Source of the DNA: Curtobacterium sp. MCBA15_009
GTDB taxonomy: Bacteria; Actinomycetota; Actinomycetes; Actinomycetales; Microbacteriaceae
NCBI RefSeq assembly: GCF_001864895.1
Contig: NZ_MJGO01000023.1
Coordinates: 227,651-291,650, forward strand
DNA: 64,000 nt
Direction: 5' to 3'
Both the position numbers and the translations under genes were made by a program. Numbering within the stretch: the stretch's first letter is position 1; every line of letters starts with the position of its first letter. The notes beneath the pieces are model-generated. The model did not search any database, was not told the DNA's origin, and saw only the letters and a list, made by a program, of their open reading frames with translations. This document shows, piece after piece, positions 37,451-45,546 of this stretch.

Positions 37451-38668
37451 TCAGTCGAGCAGCTCGCGCACCACGGCGTCGGCGAGCAGGCGACCCTGCA
37501 GGGTCAGGTCGATGCGTCCCCGCACCGCGGCCGACCCGTCCACCAGACCACGTGCGATGAGGCCGGCGACCCGGCCACGGGCCTCCTGGCGGATCTCGCT
37601 CGTGGCGAGCTCCCCGCGGACCCGCGCCGCGAGCAGCAGGCGCTCGACGTACCGCGTCTCGTCGTCGATGGTCTCGCGGCCGGCGGCCGGCGACTCCCCC
37701 GACAGCACCCGGTTCGCGTACGCGGCCGGGTGCTTGACGTTCCACCAGCGCGTGCCGGCGACGGCCGAGTGCGCGCCGGGTCCGACGCCCCACCAGTCGT
37801 GGCCCTTCCAGTACGACAGGTTGTGCCGACTGGCGTGCGCGTCGCCGCGGGACCAGTTCGAGACCTCGTACCAGGAGTAGCCGGCGTCGCCGAGCACCTG
37901 GTCGGCCAGTTCGTACATGTCGGCGGCGAGGTCGTCGTCGGGCGCGGGCAGGTCGCCACGGGCCACCATCCGGCCCATCGCGGTGCCGTCCTCGACGATG
38001 AGCGAGTACGCCGACACGTGGTCCGGCTCGCAGGCGATCGCGGCGTCGAGCGACGTGCGCCAGTCCTGCAGCGACTCCCCCGGGGTCGAGTAGATGAGGT
38101 CCAGTGAGACGTCGAGGCCCTGCTGCTTCGCGAGGTCGACGACGACGGGGACCCGGAGCGGGTCGTGCGTGCGGTCGAGGGTCGCGAGCACGTGCGGCAC
38201 GGCGGACTGCATGCCGTAGCTGATCCGGTTGAACCCGCCGGCCCGCAGCGTCTCGAGCGACGCGGCGTCGACGGAGTCGGGGTTCGCCTCGGTGGTGACC
38301 TCGGCCCCGGGCACGATGCCCCAGGTGTCGTCGATCGCACGGAGGATCATCGCCAGGTCGGACGCCGGCAGCATCGTCGGGGTACCGCCACCGAAGAACA
38401 CGGTCGACACCGGGCGACGCGGCACACCGGAGCGGTCGAGCACGGTCGCGGCCCACTCGATCTCGCGCACCGCGTGCCCGGCGTAGTCGTCACGACGCAC
38501 GCCGCGCAGCTCCGACGCCGTGTACGTGTTGAAGTCGCAGTACCCGCAGCGGACCCGGCAGAACGGCACGTGCACGTAGACGCCGAAGGGCACGTCCCCG
38601 GCGTCGGCACCGGGTGTGATCAGGCCGTCCGACGGCGCAGGATCGGCGATCGGCAGAGCACTCGGCAT
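37451..38668 (-). CDS. hemW: Radical SAM heme chaperone HemW
   Basis: The 405-residue protein has the radical SAM cluster motif CxxxCxxC (C37, C41, C44 in FCRVRCGYCDF), the GGGTPT and ISYGMQS regions, and a C-terminal HemN_C domain. Sequences of this type are HemW-like rather than true coproporphyrinogen oxidases, because the CxxC continuation lacks the extra Cys of HemN. The start is ATG 38668, with GGAG ten bases upstream; ATG 38677 is also in frame. It is divergent from the HAD gene, with 28 bases between start codons. Confidence 0.92.
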   Translation of the reverse strand: MPSALPIADPAPSDGLITPGADAGDVPFGVYVHVPFCRVRCGYCDFNTYTASELRGVRRDDYAGHAVREIEWAATVLDRSGVPRRPVSTVFFGGGTPTMLPASDLAMILRAIDDTWGIVPGAEVTTEANPDSVDAASLETLRAGGFNRISYGMQSAVPHVLATLDRTHDPLRVPVVVDLAKQQGLDVSLDLIYSTPGESLQDWRTSLDAAIACEPDHVSAYSLIVEDGTAMGRMVARGDLPAPDDDLAADMYELADQVLGDAGYSWYEVSNWSRGDAHASRHNLSYWKGHDWWGVGPGAHSAVAGTRWWNVKHPAAYANRVLSGESPAAGRETIDDETRYVERLLLAARVRGELATSEIRQEARGRVAGLIARGLVDGSAAVRGRIDLTLQGRLLADAVVRELLD

Positions 38669-38696
38669 GCCGTCCATTCTCCGCCATGATGGAGGG

Positions 38697-39389
38697 ATGG
38701 AGCACCACCCCGTCCCCACCACGGTGCTGTGGGACATCGACGGCACCCTCGTGATGAACGCCTCGTCGCCGGGCAACCTGTACCACCTGGCGCTCGAGCG
38801 TGCGGTCGGCCGCGACCTCACGCTGCGGGTCGGCCACCAGCACGGGCGCACCGACGCCGGGCTGATCGCCGAGCACGTCCGCGCCCACGACCTCGAGGAC
38901 TCGCTCATCCCCGCCGTCGGACGGCACCTGCACGACCTCACCGCCGAACGGCACGCGTCCGGAGACCACCGCGACCCCGTCCCCGGCGCGAAGGCGCTGC
39001 TCGACCGGTTCGCCGCACTCGGTTGGCGGAACGGGCTGCTCACGGGCAACTCCGAGTACCGCGCGCGGGTCAAGCTCACCGGTGCCGGGTTCGACCCCGC
39101 CGTCTTCGACTGGGACCACTCCTACTTCGGCGACACCGAGGTGGAGCGCTCGGACGTCACCCTGCGGGCCGCCGCGGAACTCGCCGGCACCCGTGCCGTC
39201 ATCGTCGGGGACACCCCGCGCGACGGCGAGGCCGCCGACGCCGCAGGCATCCCGTTCCTGGCGGTCGCCACCGGGGTCTACGACGTGGACGCACTCCGGG
39301 CGACGAACGCCGTCACCGTCGCGCGGGACTGCCGGTCGGACGCGTCCCTCATCGAGGACGCGATCGCAGCGCTGCCGCCGCTGCGCTGA
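38697..39389 (+). CDS. HAD-superfamily hydrolase
   Basis: The 230-residue protein has the HAD motif I DIDGTLV (D13 nucleophile, D15), motif II LLTGNSE, a Lys near 123 and motif IV IVGDTPRDGEAADAAG. It looks like a phosphoglycolate phosphatase-like member (cap C1), but the substrate is unknown. A -10-like CATGAT lies 6 bases upstream of its ATG and GGAGGG abuts the start, so the transcript may be leaderless. Confidence 0.88.
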   Translation: MEHHPVPTTVLWDIDGTLVMNASSPGNLYHLALERAVGRDLTLRVGHQHGRTDAGLIAEHVRAHDLEDSLIPAVGRHLHDLTAERHASGDHRDPVPGAKALLDRFAALGWRNGLLTGNSEYRARVKLTGAGFDPAVFDWDHSYFGDTEVERSDVTLRAAAELAGTRAVIVGDTPRDGEAADAAGIPFLAVATGVYDVDALRATNAVTVARDCRSDASLIEDAIAALPPLR

Positions 39390-39413
39390 CGCGGGGCACC
39401 GTGCCCGGCGGGG

Positions 39414-40061
39414 TCAGTCCCCGCGCAGGGCCGCCAGGTACTGCTCCGCCATGACCTTCTGCTGCCGCCGCACGAACGGGGCGACGAACCGCCACTTCGC
39501 GCTCGACGGCTGCGAGAACTGCCGGATCTGCAACCACACCGAGCCGTCCGGGGTCCGTTCGACGACGAACGACTCCTCGCCGGACAGCGGGTGCCCCTCG
39601 AGCGTGCCGTAGGCGAAGCCCTTGCGGTCACGCTCGTCGATGATCGCGACGACGCGCACCGGGGCCAGCACCGTCTGCCCGAAGGCGTGCATGGTCAGGG
39701 TGGCGCTCGTGCCCGCGGTCAGGAGCGGGGTGCCGTCCGGCGCGAACTTCTCGACCCGCGGGGTGCCGATCGACGCCGGCGCGATCGGGACGCCGTCGTC
39801 GTCGAAGGTCACCGGGTTGTACCGGACCTCGTCGTCGTCGGGCTGGTCGTCCACCTGGACGCGGATGCCGCTGCGCTCCTGGATCTGCCACGTCAGCGCC
39901 TGCACCACAGCGGTCTCGAAACGCTGGTCGCCGTGGCCGATCCGAGCCCGGGACTCGGACGGCGTGAAGCCCTCCGGCGGGTACGTCATGAGGTCCGACG
40001 CCTGGGTCGCCCCCACCGCGCCGTACGTCAGGGCGGTCCGGTAGCTCCCGCGGGTACTCAT
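39414..40061 (-). CDS. DUF1990-family protein
   Basis: The 215-residue protein carries the DUF1990 pattern, including FAYGTLEGHPLSGEESFVVE (about 145-164) and YGAVGATQ near the N-terminus. The family is predicted to be cytoplasmic and beta-rich; no catalytic residues are known to me. It has no obvious operon partner. It converges with the HAD gene and is followed upstream by lepA after 67 bases. Confidence 0.85.
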   Translation of the reverse strand: MSTRGSYRTALTYGAVGATQASDLMTYPPEGFTPSESRARIGHGDQRFETAVVQALTWQIQERSGIRVQVDDQPDDDEVRYNPVTFDDDGVPIAPASIGTPRVEKFAPDGTPLLTAGTSATLTMHAFGQTVLAPVRVVAIIDERDRKGFAYGTLEGHPLSGEESFVVERTPDGSVWLQIRQFSQPSSAKWRFVAPFVRRQQKVMAEQYLAALRGD

Positions 40062-40128
40062 GCCGCCATGCTACCGGGAGCGGCCGGTGCACCGGCCCGC
40101 GCGGCGCGGACCGACACGACGTGCCCCG

Positions 40129-41976
40129 CTACTTCTTCTTCTCCTCGACGTCACCCGAGAGGGCGGCGATGAAGGCCTCTTGCGGGACCTCGACCCGGCC
40201 GACCATCTTCATGCGCTTCTTGCCCTCCTTCTGCTTCTCGAGGAGCTTGCGCTTGCGGGTGATGTCACCGCCGTAGCACTTCGCCAGGACGTCCTTGCGC
40301 ATGGCGCGGATGCTCTCGCGGGCGATGATCCGGGCGCCGATGGCCGCCTGGATCGGCACCTCGAACTGCTGGCGCGGGATGAGCTTGCGGAGCCGCTCGG
40401 TCATGAGCGTGCCGTAGGCGTACGCCTTGTCGCGGTGCACGATCGCGCTGAACGCGTCGACCTGGTCGCCCTGCAGCAGGATGTCGACCTTGACGAGGTC
40501 GGCCGCCTGGTCGCCGGTCGGCTCGTAGTCGAGGGAGGCGTAGCCCTGCGTCTTGCTCTTCAACTGGTCGAAGAAGTCGAAGACGATCTCGCCGAGGGGC
40601 ATCTCGTAGCGGATCTCGACGCGGTCCTCGCCGAGGTACTCCATGCCGAGCATGCTGCCGCGGCGCGACTGGCACAGCTCCATGATCGCGCCGACGTAGT
40701 CCTTCGGCGCGAGGATCGCGGCGCGGACCATCGGCTCGCGCACCTCGACGATGCGGCCGCCCGGGAACTCGGAGGGGTTCGTGACCTCGGTGACGGTGTT
40801 GTCCTCGTTGGTGACCTCGTACACCACGCTCGGCGCGGTCGTGATGAGGTCGAGACCGAACTCGCGCGAGAGCCGCTCGGTGATGATCTCGAGGTGGAGC
40901 AGCCCGAGGAACCCGCAGCGGAACCCGAACCCGAGCGCCACCGACGTCTCCGGCTCGTAGACCAGGGCGGCGTCGGACAGCTTCAGCTTGTCGAGCGCTT
41001 CGCGGAGGTCCGGGTAGTCCGAACCGTCGATCGGGTACAGGCCCGAGAACACCATCGGCTTCGGGTCCGTGTAGCCCGGCAGTGCCTCGGTCGCGGGCTT
41101 CTGCGCCGTCGTGACGGTGTCGCCGACCTTCGACTGGCGGACGTCCTTCACGCCGGTGATCAGGTACCCGACCTCACCGACGCTGAGGCCCTCGGTCGGC
41201 TTCGGCTCGGGCGAGGAGACGCCGATCTCGAGGATCTCGTGCGTCGACTTCGTCGACATCATCTGGACCTTCTCGCGCGGCTTGATCGACCCGTCGATCA
41301 TGCGCACGTAGGTCACCACGCCGCGGTAGCTGTCGTAGACCGAGTCGAAGATCATCGCGCGCGGGGCCGCCGCGACGTCGCCGACCGGAGCGGGCACACG
41401 CTGCACCACCCGGTCGAGGAGCTCGGGCACGCCGACGCCGGTCTTGCCGGACACGCGGAGGACGTCCTCCGGCTTGCCGCCGATGAGCTGCGCGAGCTCG
41501 GCGGCGTACTTGTCCGGGTCGGCCGCCGGCAGGTCGATCTTGTTGAGGACCGGGATGATCTCGAGGTCGTTCTCGAGCGCCAGGTACAGGTTCGCGAGCG
41601 TCTGCGCCTCGATCCCCTGGGCGGCGTCGACGAGCAGGATCGCACCCTCGCACGCCGCCAGGGAGCGCGAGACCTCGTACGAGAAGTCGACGTGACCCGG
41701 CGTGTCGATCATGTTCAGCGCGAAGGTCTCACCGTCGAGCTCCCACGGCATGCGCACGGCCTGCGACTTGATCGTGATGCCGCGCTCGCGCTCGATGTCC
41801 ATGCGGTCGAGGTACTGCGCGCGCATCGCGCGGTCCTCGACGATGCCCGTGATCGAGAGCATGCGGTCGGCCAGCGTGGACTTGCCGTGGTCGATGTGCG
41901 CGATGATGCAGAAGTTGCGGATCGCACCGGCCGGGGTCGCGGCGGGCTCGAGCGGAGCGGATGCTTGTGGGCTCAC
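40129..41976 (-). CDS. lepA: Elongation factor 4 (LepA)
   Basis: The 615-residue ribosomal GTPase back-translocates or aids 30S assembly. It has the GTPase domain with [10 protein letters not shown] (about 26-35), the [13 protein letters not shown] switch I region and the LepA-specific C-terminal domain (about 490-600, [21 protein letters not shown]). The ATG at 41976 follows a C-rich gap. It is not coupled to a neighbour. Confidence 0.98.
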   Translation of the reverse strand: MSPQASAPLEPAATPAGAIRNFCIIAHIDHGKSTLADRMLSITGIVEDRAMRAQYLDRMDIERERGITIKSQAVRMPWELDGETFALNMIDTPGHVDFSYEVSRSLAACEGAILLVDAAQGIEAQTLANLYLALENDLEIIPVLNKIDLPAADPDKYAAELAQLIGGKPEDVLRVSGKTGVGVPELLDRVVQRVPAPVGDVAAAPRAMIFDSVYDSYRGVVTYVRMIDGSIKPREKVQMMSTKSTHEILEIGVSSPEPKPTEGLSVGEVGYLITGVKDVRQSKVGDTVTTAQKPATEALPGYTDPKPMVFSGLYPIDGSDYPDLREALDKLKLSDAALVYEPETSVALGFGFRCGFLGLLHLEIITERLSREFGLDLITTAPSVVYEVTNEDNTVTEVTNPSEFPGGRIVEVREPMVRAAILAPKDYVGAIMELCQSRRGSMLGMEYLGEDRVEIRYEMPLGEIVFDFFDQLKSKTQGYASLDYEPTGDQAADLVKVDILLQGDQVDAFSAIVHRDKAYAYGTLMTERLRKLIPRQQFEVPIQAAIGARIIARESIRAMRKDVLAKCYGGDITRKRKLLEKQKEGKKRMKMVGRVEVPQEAFIAALSGDVEEKKK

Positions 41977-42087
41977 GGTTCCTCAGGTGGGTCGGACGGT
42001 CGAACGATTGTCCCACGGTTGCGCGCCGACGCGCGCACCCGCGGCCGACCTGTGGAGACCGGTCACCGCCCTGGACGCCGTGCGGGG

Positions 42088-42131
42088 CGGACGGGAGGCC
42101 CGGGGCGGGCCCGCACCGTGCCTCCCGTCCG
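42088..42131 (-). terminator. Terminator of the aminotransferase gene
   Basis: Stem 42088-42099 with 42120-42131 (12 bp, perfect) with a further GC-rich inner stem, ending next to the stop codon. It includes GGGAGGCCCG. Confidence 0.75.
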
Positions 42132-43298
42132 TCAGACGGTCACGCCGACGGGCGCGGGCAGTGCGCCCAGGCCGCGCCGCAGGTCGTCGGGGGTGGCCGC
42201 CAGGCAGACGCGGATCCAGCCCTCGCCGGTCCGCCCGAAGGCGCTGCCTGGAGCGACCGCGACCCGTTCCCGCTGCAGGAAGCCGAGCGCCCACTCGGCG
42301 ACGTCGCCGGCGGAGGCGTGCGACACGTCCACCCACAGGTAGAAGGCGCCGCGCGGGTCGAGGTAGCGGATGCCGGCGGCGTCGAGCGTCTGCTTCGCGA
42401 CCTCGAGGTTCGCGCGGTAGTGCTCGCGGGCGTCGCGCACCGCGGAGTGGTCCCCCACGATCGCCGCGAGGGCCGCGTACTGGTCGGGCTCGGCGACGCA
42501 GCTGATCATCGCCTCCTGCGTGGTGCGCATCGTCGGACCGAGGCCCTTCGGCGTGACGAGGTAGCCGACGCGCACGCCGGTCATCGCGTACGTCTTGCTG
42601 AGCGAGAAGGCGGAGAAGACCCGGTCGTCCTCGTCGAGGGCGGCCAGGCTGACGTGCCGGGTGCCGTAGGTGAAGTACTCGTAGACCTCGTCGCTGATCA
42701 CCCAGAGGTCGTGCCGCTTCGCGAAGGCGAGCAGCGCACGCAGGGTGTCCTCGCCGAACACCGAGCCGAGCGGGTTCGACGGCGAGTTCACGACGAGGAC
42801 CCGGGTGCGCTCGGTGACGCTCGCCTCGAGGGCCTCGAGGTCGGGCTCGAAGCCGTGCTGCGGCTCGAGCCGGTACGGCACCGGGGTCGCGCCGAGGATG
42901 TGCGCGTTCATCGTGAAGGTCGTGTAGCCGGGGTCGGGCACCAGGACCTCGTCGCCCGGGCTGAGCGTCAGCGTCATCGCCTGGAACAGCGCCTGCGTCG
43001 CACCGATCGTCATCCAGATCTGCTCGAGGTCGACCTCGATCCGGTTCTCCCGCCGGAGCTTGTCGCGGAGGGCCGACCGGAGCGGGGCGATGCCCCCGTT
43101 CGGCGTGTAGTCCGTGCGGTCCTCGGTCCAGGCGCGCCGGGCCGCTTCCCCGATGTGCGGTGCGACCGGCACGTCGGGCTCGCCGATGACGAGCATCGTC
43201 ACGTCGGTACCGTCGGACTGCAGCAGGGCGGCCTGCTCGAAGACCCTCCGGATGCCGGAGGCGGGCACGGTGTCGATCCGAGGTGCGAGGGATGGCAT
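42132..43298 (-). CDS. Class I/II pyridoxal-phosphate aminotransferase
   Basis: The 388-residue fold-type I aminotransferase has the motif SKTYAMTGVRVGY (Schiff-base Lys near 235), NSPSNPLGSVF and the C-terminal arginine in GWIRVCLA. This is the aspartate/aromatic/N-succinyl-DAP type group; substrate cannot be resolved here. The ATG at 43298 lies 7 bases from a minus-strand TACGGT (-10-like), so the transcript may be leaderless. It is divergent from rpsT. Confidence 0.9.
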   Translation of the reverse strand: MPSLAPRIDTVPASGIRRVFEQAALLQSDGTDVTMLVIGEPDVPVAPHIGEAARRAWTEDRTDYTPNGGIAPLRSALRDKLRRENRIEVDLEQIWMTIGATQALFQAMTLTLSPGDEVLVPDPGYTTFTMNAHILGATPVPYRLEPQHGFEPDLEALEASVTERTRVLVVNSPSNPLGSVFGEDTLRALLAFAKRHDLWVISDEVYEYFTYGTRHVSLAALDEDDRVFSAFSLSKTYAMTGVRVGYLVTPKGLGPTMRTTQEAMISCVAEPDQYAALAAIVGDHSAVRDAREHYRANLEVAKQTLDAAGIRYLDPRGAFYLWVDVSHASAGDVAEWALGFLQRERVAVAPGSAFGRTGEGWIRVCLAATPDDLRRGLGALPAPVGVTV

Positions 43299-43305
43299 GT
43301 CCGTC

Positions 43306-43311
43306 ACCGTA
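43306..43311 (-). promoter_or_regulatory. Possible leaderless -10 element of the aminotransferase gene
   Basis: TACGGT on the minus strand ends 7 bases before the ATG; no clear -35. Confidence 0.35.
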
Positions 43312-43361
43312 TCCGGTCGTTGTTGCCGCGGCGTTTCGCCGATCCGGCGGTGTTTCGTGCT

Positions 43362-43390
43362 TTGGCGGCAGGCCGTCCGCCTGGTAGTGT
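43362..43390 (+). promoter_or_regulatory. rpsT promoter
   Basis: TTGGCG (43362-43367), 17-base spacer and TAGTGT (43385-43390). The predicted start near 43397 gives a leader of about 100 bases containing a perfect 8-bp stem (43405-43412 with 43425-43432), possibly a ribosomal-protein regulatory structure. Confidence 0.7.
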
Positions 43391-43498
43391 TGGTGGCTGG
43401 CTTCCGCGTTCCCCGCCCACGGGTGGAACGCGATGCGACCAAGGGCCCCTCTACCCTGCGGTCGCGCCCACCCGTACGAGACGAAGCAGGAGCAACAC

Positions 43499-43759
43499 AT
43501 GGCGAACATCAAGTCGCAGATCAAGCGCATCAAGACCAACCTCAAGGCCACCGAGCGCAACAAGGCGTACAAGTCGGAGCTGAAGACGTACATCCGTCAC
43601 ACCAACGACGCCGTCGCCGCGGGCGACAAGGACAAGGCCGTCGCGGCCCTGGCCCTCGCGTCGAAGAAGCTCGACAAGGCCGTGAGCAAGGGTGTCATCC
43701 ACAAGAACCAGGCCGCGAACCGCAAGTCGGCCATCGCGAAGAAGGTTGCCTCGCTCTGA
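43499..43759 (+). CDS. rpsT: 30S ribosomal protein S20
   Basis: The 86-residue basic protein has the family N-terminus [14 protein letters not shown] and the Lys-rich helical pattern through [16 protein letters not shown]20 binds 16S rRNA in early 30S assembly and often regulates its own mRNA through its leader. It has AGGAGCAACAC upstream of the ATG. It converges with holA, with a terminator and the five-hairpin array between them. Confidence 0.98.
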   Translation: MANIKSQIKRIKTNLKATERNKAYKSELKTYIRHTNDAVAAGDKDKAVAALALASKKLDKAVSKGVIHKNQAANRKSAIAKKVASL

Positions 43760-43774
43760 TCTCCTGAGCGTCGC

Positions 43775-43810
43775 ACGAGGGCCCCGTACCGGAAGGTGCG
43801 GGGCCTTCGT
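43775..43810 (+). terminator. rpsT terminator
   Basis: A 16-bp stem with two wobbles (43775-43790 with 43795-43810) and a GGAA tetraloop, 15 bases past the rpsT stop. Confidence 0.9.
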
Positions 43811-43848
43811 CGTGCGTGGGGGTGGGCGCGGGCGGGGTGTGGCGCCTC

Positions 43849-44457
43849 GTGAGCAGGAATGGTCGGGTCGCGAGGGCGCACCCGCCCATTCCTGCTCACG
43901 AAGTGCACGCCGACGGGCGCGAGCCCACCGAACGGGCACGGGCAGGCTGCAGCAACGCGGGTGGGGACCCGCAGCGGGCACGAGCGCCGGGGCACGCCGA
44001 GCGCTGCGCTCGTCCAGTGAGCAGAAGGCGTCGGGTCGTGCGGGCGCACCCGACGTCTTCTGCTCTCTCGGTGCGCGCTGCCCAGCACGGGATCGTCGCG
44101 CTGCACCGCACGGAAGCGGCGGTCGGGCGGGCGTGCGAGGCGCTGCGCTCGCTCAGGGAGCAGAAGTCGTCGGGTCGCGAGGCCGCACCCGACGTCTTCT
44201 GCTCACTCGATGCACGACGCGGGCACGGGCACGGCAGCACGGGCACAGGCGCCGCCGCAACGGCTCGACCGCGGGACCGCCGGGATGCCTCGCCGGGCGA
44301 TCATGAGCAGGAACGGTCGGGTCTGGCGGGCGCACCCGACCATTCCTGCTCACGAAGTGCACGCCGACTGGTGCAGGACCGCCAGGACGCCCGGGCAACG
44401 CCGATGGTGAGCAGGAACGGTCGGGTCGCGTCGGCGCACCCGACCACTGCTGCTCAC
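43849..44457. repeat. Array of five 51-base hairpins with compensatory changes
   Basis: Gap 43811-44526, between the converging rpsT and holA ends, has no gene. It contains five hairpins with 20-base arms and 11-base loops at 43849-43899, 44017-44067, 44156-44206, 44303-44353 and 44407-44457. Units 1, 4 and 5 (left arm GTGAGCAGGAAYGGTCGGGT) and units 2 and 3 (left arm like GTGAGCAGAAGKCGTCGGGT) differ at arm positions 9, 11 and 13, and the right arms change to match. Loop form is close to CGCGNSGGCGC. Type-A units are followed by GAAGTGCACGCCGA; type-B units by a related but different flank. Arm pairing is 17-19 of 20. Confidence 0.88.
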
Positions 44458-44526
44458 GAAGTGCACGCCGAGCAGCGCGGGACCACGACGCCGCCGGGCC
44501 GGGACCGCGGACGGGCTCGCCTCGCG

Positions 44527-45546
44527 TCAGCGGGCCTCGCCGCGCCGGGCGATCGTGCGCACCATGACCTCGAGGGCGTAGTGCGCGTCGCGGGAGCCGC
44601 CCTTCACCGCGGTGTCCGCCTCGGCGATGCTCGTGATCGCGTTCGCCAGCCCGGACTCGGTCCAGGAGGCGACGTCGCGCTGCGCCCGTTGCACCTGCCA
44701 CGGCGCCATGCCGAGCGCGGAGGCCGCCTGCCCGCTCGGACCGCGGAACGCGCTGACCTTCGCCATCGTGCGGATCTTGCTCGCGAAGGCGGCGACGATC
44801 GGCACCGGGGCCTCACCCGTGGCGAGGGCGTGCCGCAGCTCGACGATGGCCGGGGCCGATCGGCCGGCCAGGGCGATGTCGGCGACCTTGAACGCGTTCG
44901 TCTCCACCCGGCCGCCGTAGTACTTGTCGACGACCTTGTCGGTGATCTCCTGCGCCTCGTCGGCGAGGAGCTGCCGGCACGCCGCGGCGAGCTCGGCGAG
45001 GTCGTCCGCGAAGGCCGTCACCAGGGTGCGCACGGCCGAGGGCGCGATCTTCCGCCGGGCGGCGCGGAACTCGGCGTTCACGAAGTCGATCCGGTCGGTC
45101 TCGCGCTTCAGCTCGTCGCAGAGGACCTCGATGCCCCCGCCGATCCCGCTGCGGATCGTGTCGAGCAGCTTCTTGCCGCGTACGCCACCGCCGTGCCGGA
45201 GCACCAGGGTGACGTCGTCGGCGGGGGCCTGCAGGTACGCGATCGTCTCGGTGATGAAGGCGTCGGTGCACTTCTCGACGTTCGTGACCCGGACGAGTCG
45301 GGGCTCGCCGAAGAGCGAGGGGCTCGCCAGGGTCGCGAGGATCCCGGGCGCGTACTGGTCGGCTTCGAGGTCGTGGACCTCGAGCGCGGGGTCCTCGCCG
45401 ACGAGCAGGTCCTTGAGCACGCCGCGGGCACGGTCGGCGAGGAACGCCTCGGGACCGGTGATGAGCACGACGGGGGCCGGCCGGATCCCGGACCAGGGGA
45501 CCTGGTCGATCTTCGCTGCGGCGCGCGCGGGCTTCTTGGCGGGCAT
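44527..45546 (-). CDS. holA: DNA polymerase III delta subunit
   Basis: The 339-residue clamp-loader subunit has an N-terminal Lys/Ala tail, the LITGPEAFLADRA region and a helical C-terminal domain (ALGMAPWQVQRA). It helps open the beta clamp. The ATG at 45546 has a weak upstream site. The open frame of comEC runs on over the 5' 730 bases of this gene in another frame. Position next to comEC/comEA and rpsT is the usual actinobacterial order. Confidence 0.95.
   Translation of the reverse strand: MPAKKPARAAAKIDQVPWSGIRPAPVVLITGPEAFLADRARGVLKDLLVGEDPALEVHDLEADQYAPGILATLASPSLFGEPRLVRVTNVEKCTDAFITETIAYLQAPADDVTLVLRHGGGVRGKKLLDTIRSGIGGGIEVLCDELKRETDRIDFVNAEFRAARRKIAPSAVRTLVTAFADDLAELAAACRQLLADEAQEITDKVVDKYYGGRVETNAFKVADIALAGRSAPAIVELRHALATGEAPVPIVAAFASKIRTMAKVSAFRGPSGQAASALGMAPWQVQRAQRDVASWTESGLANAITSIAEADTAVKGGSRDAHYALEVMVRTIARRGEAR

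Noticed and set aside
43816..44526. Protein-coding gene in the rpsT-holA gap
   Set aside because: Open frames there are created by the GC-rich hairpin repeats; no initiation site or conserved protein pattern was seen.
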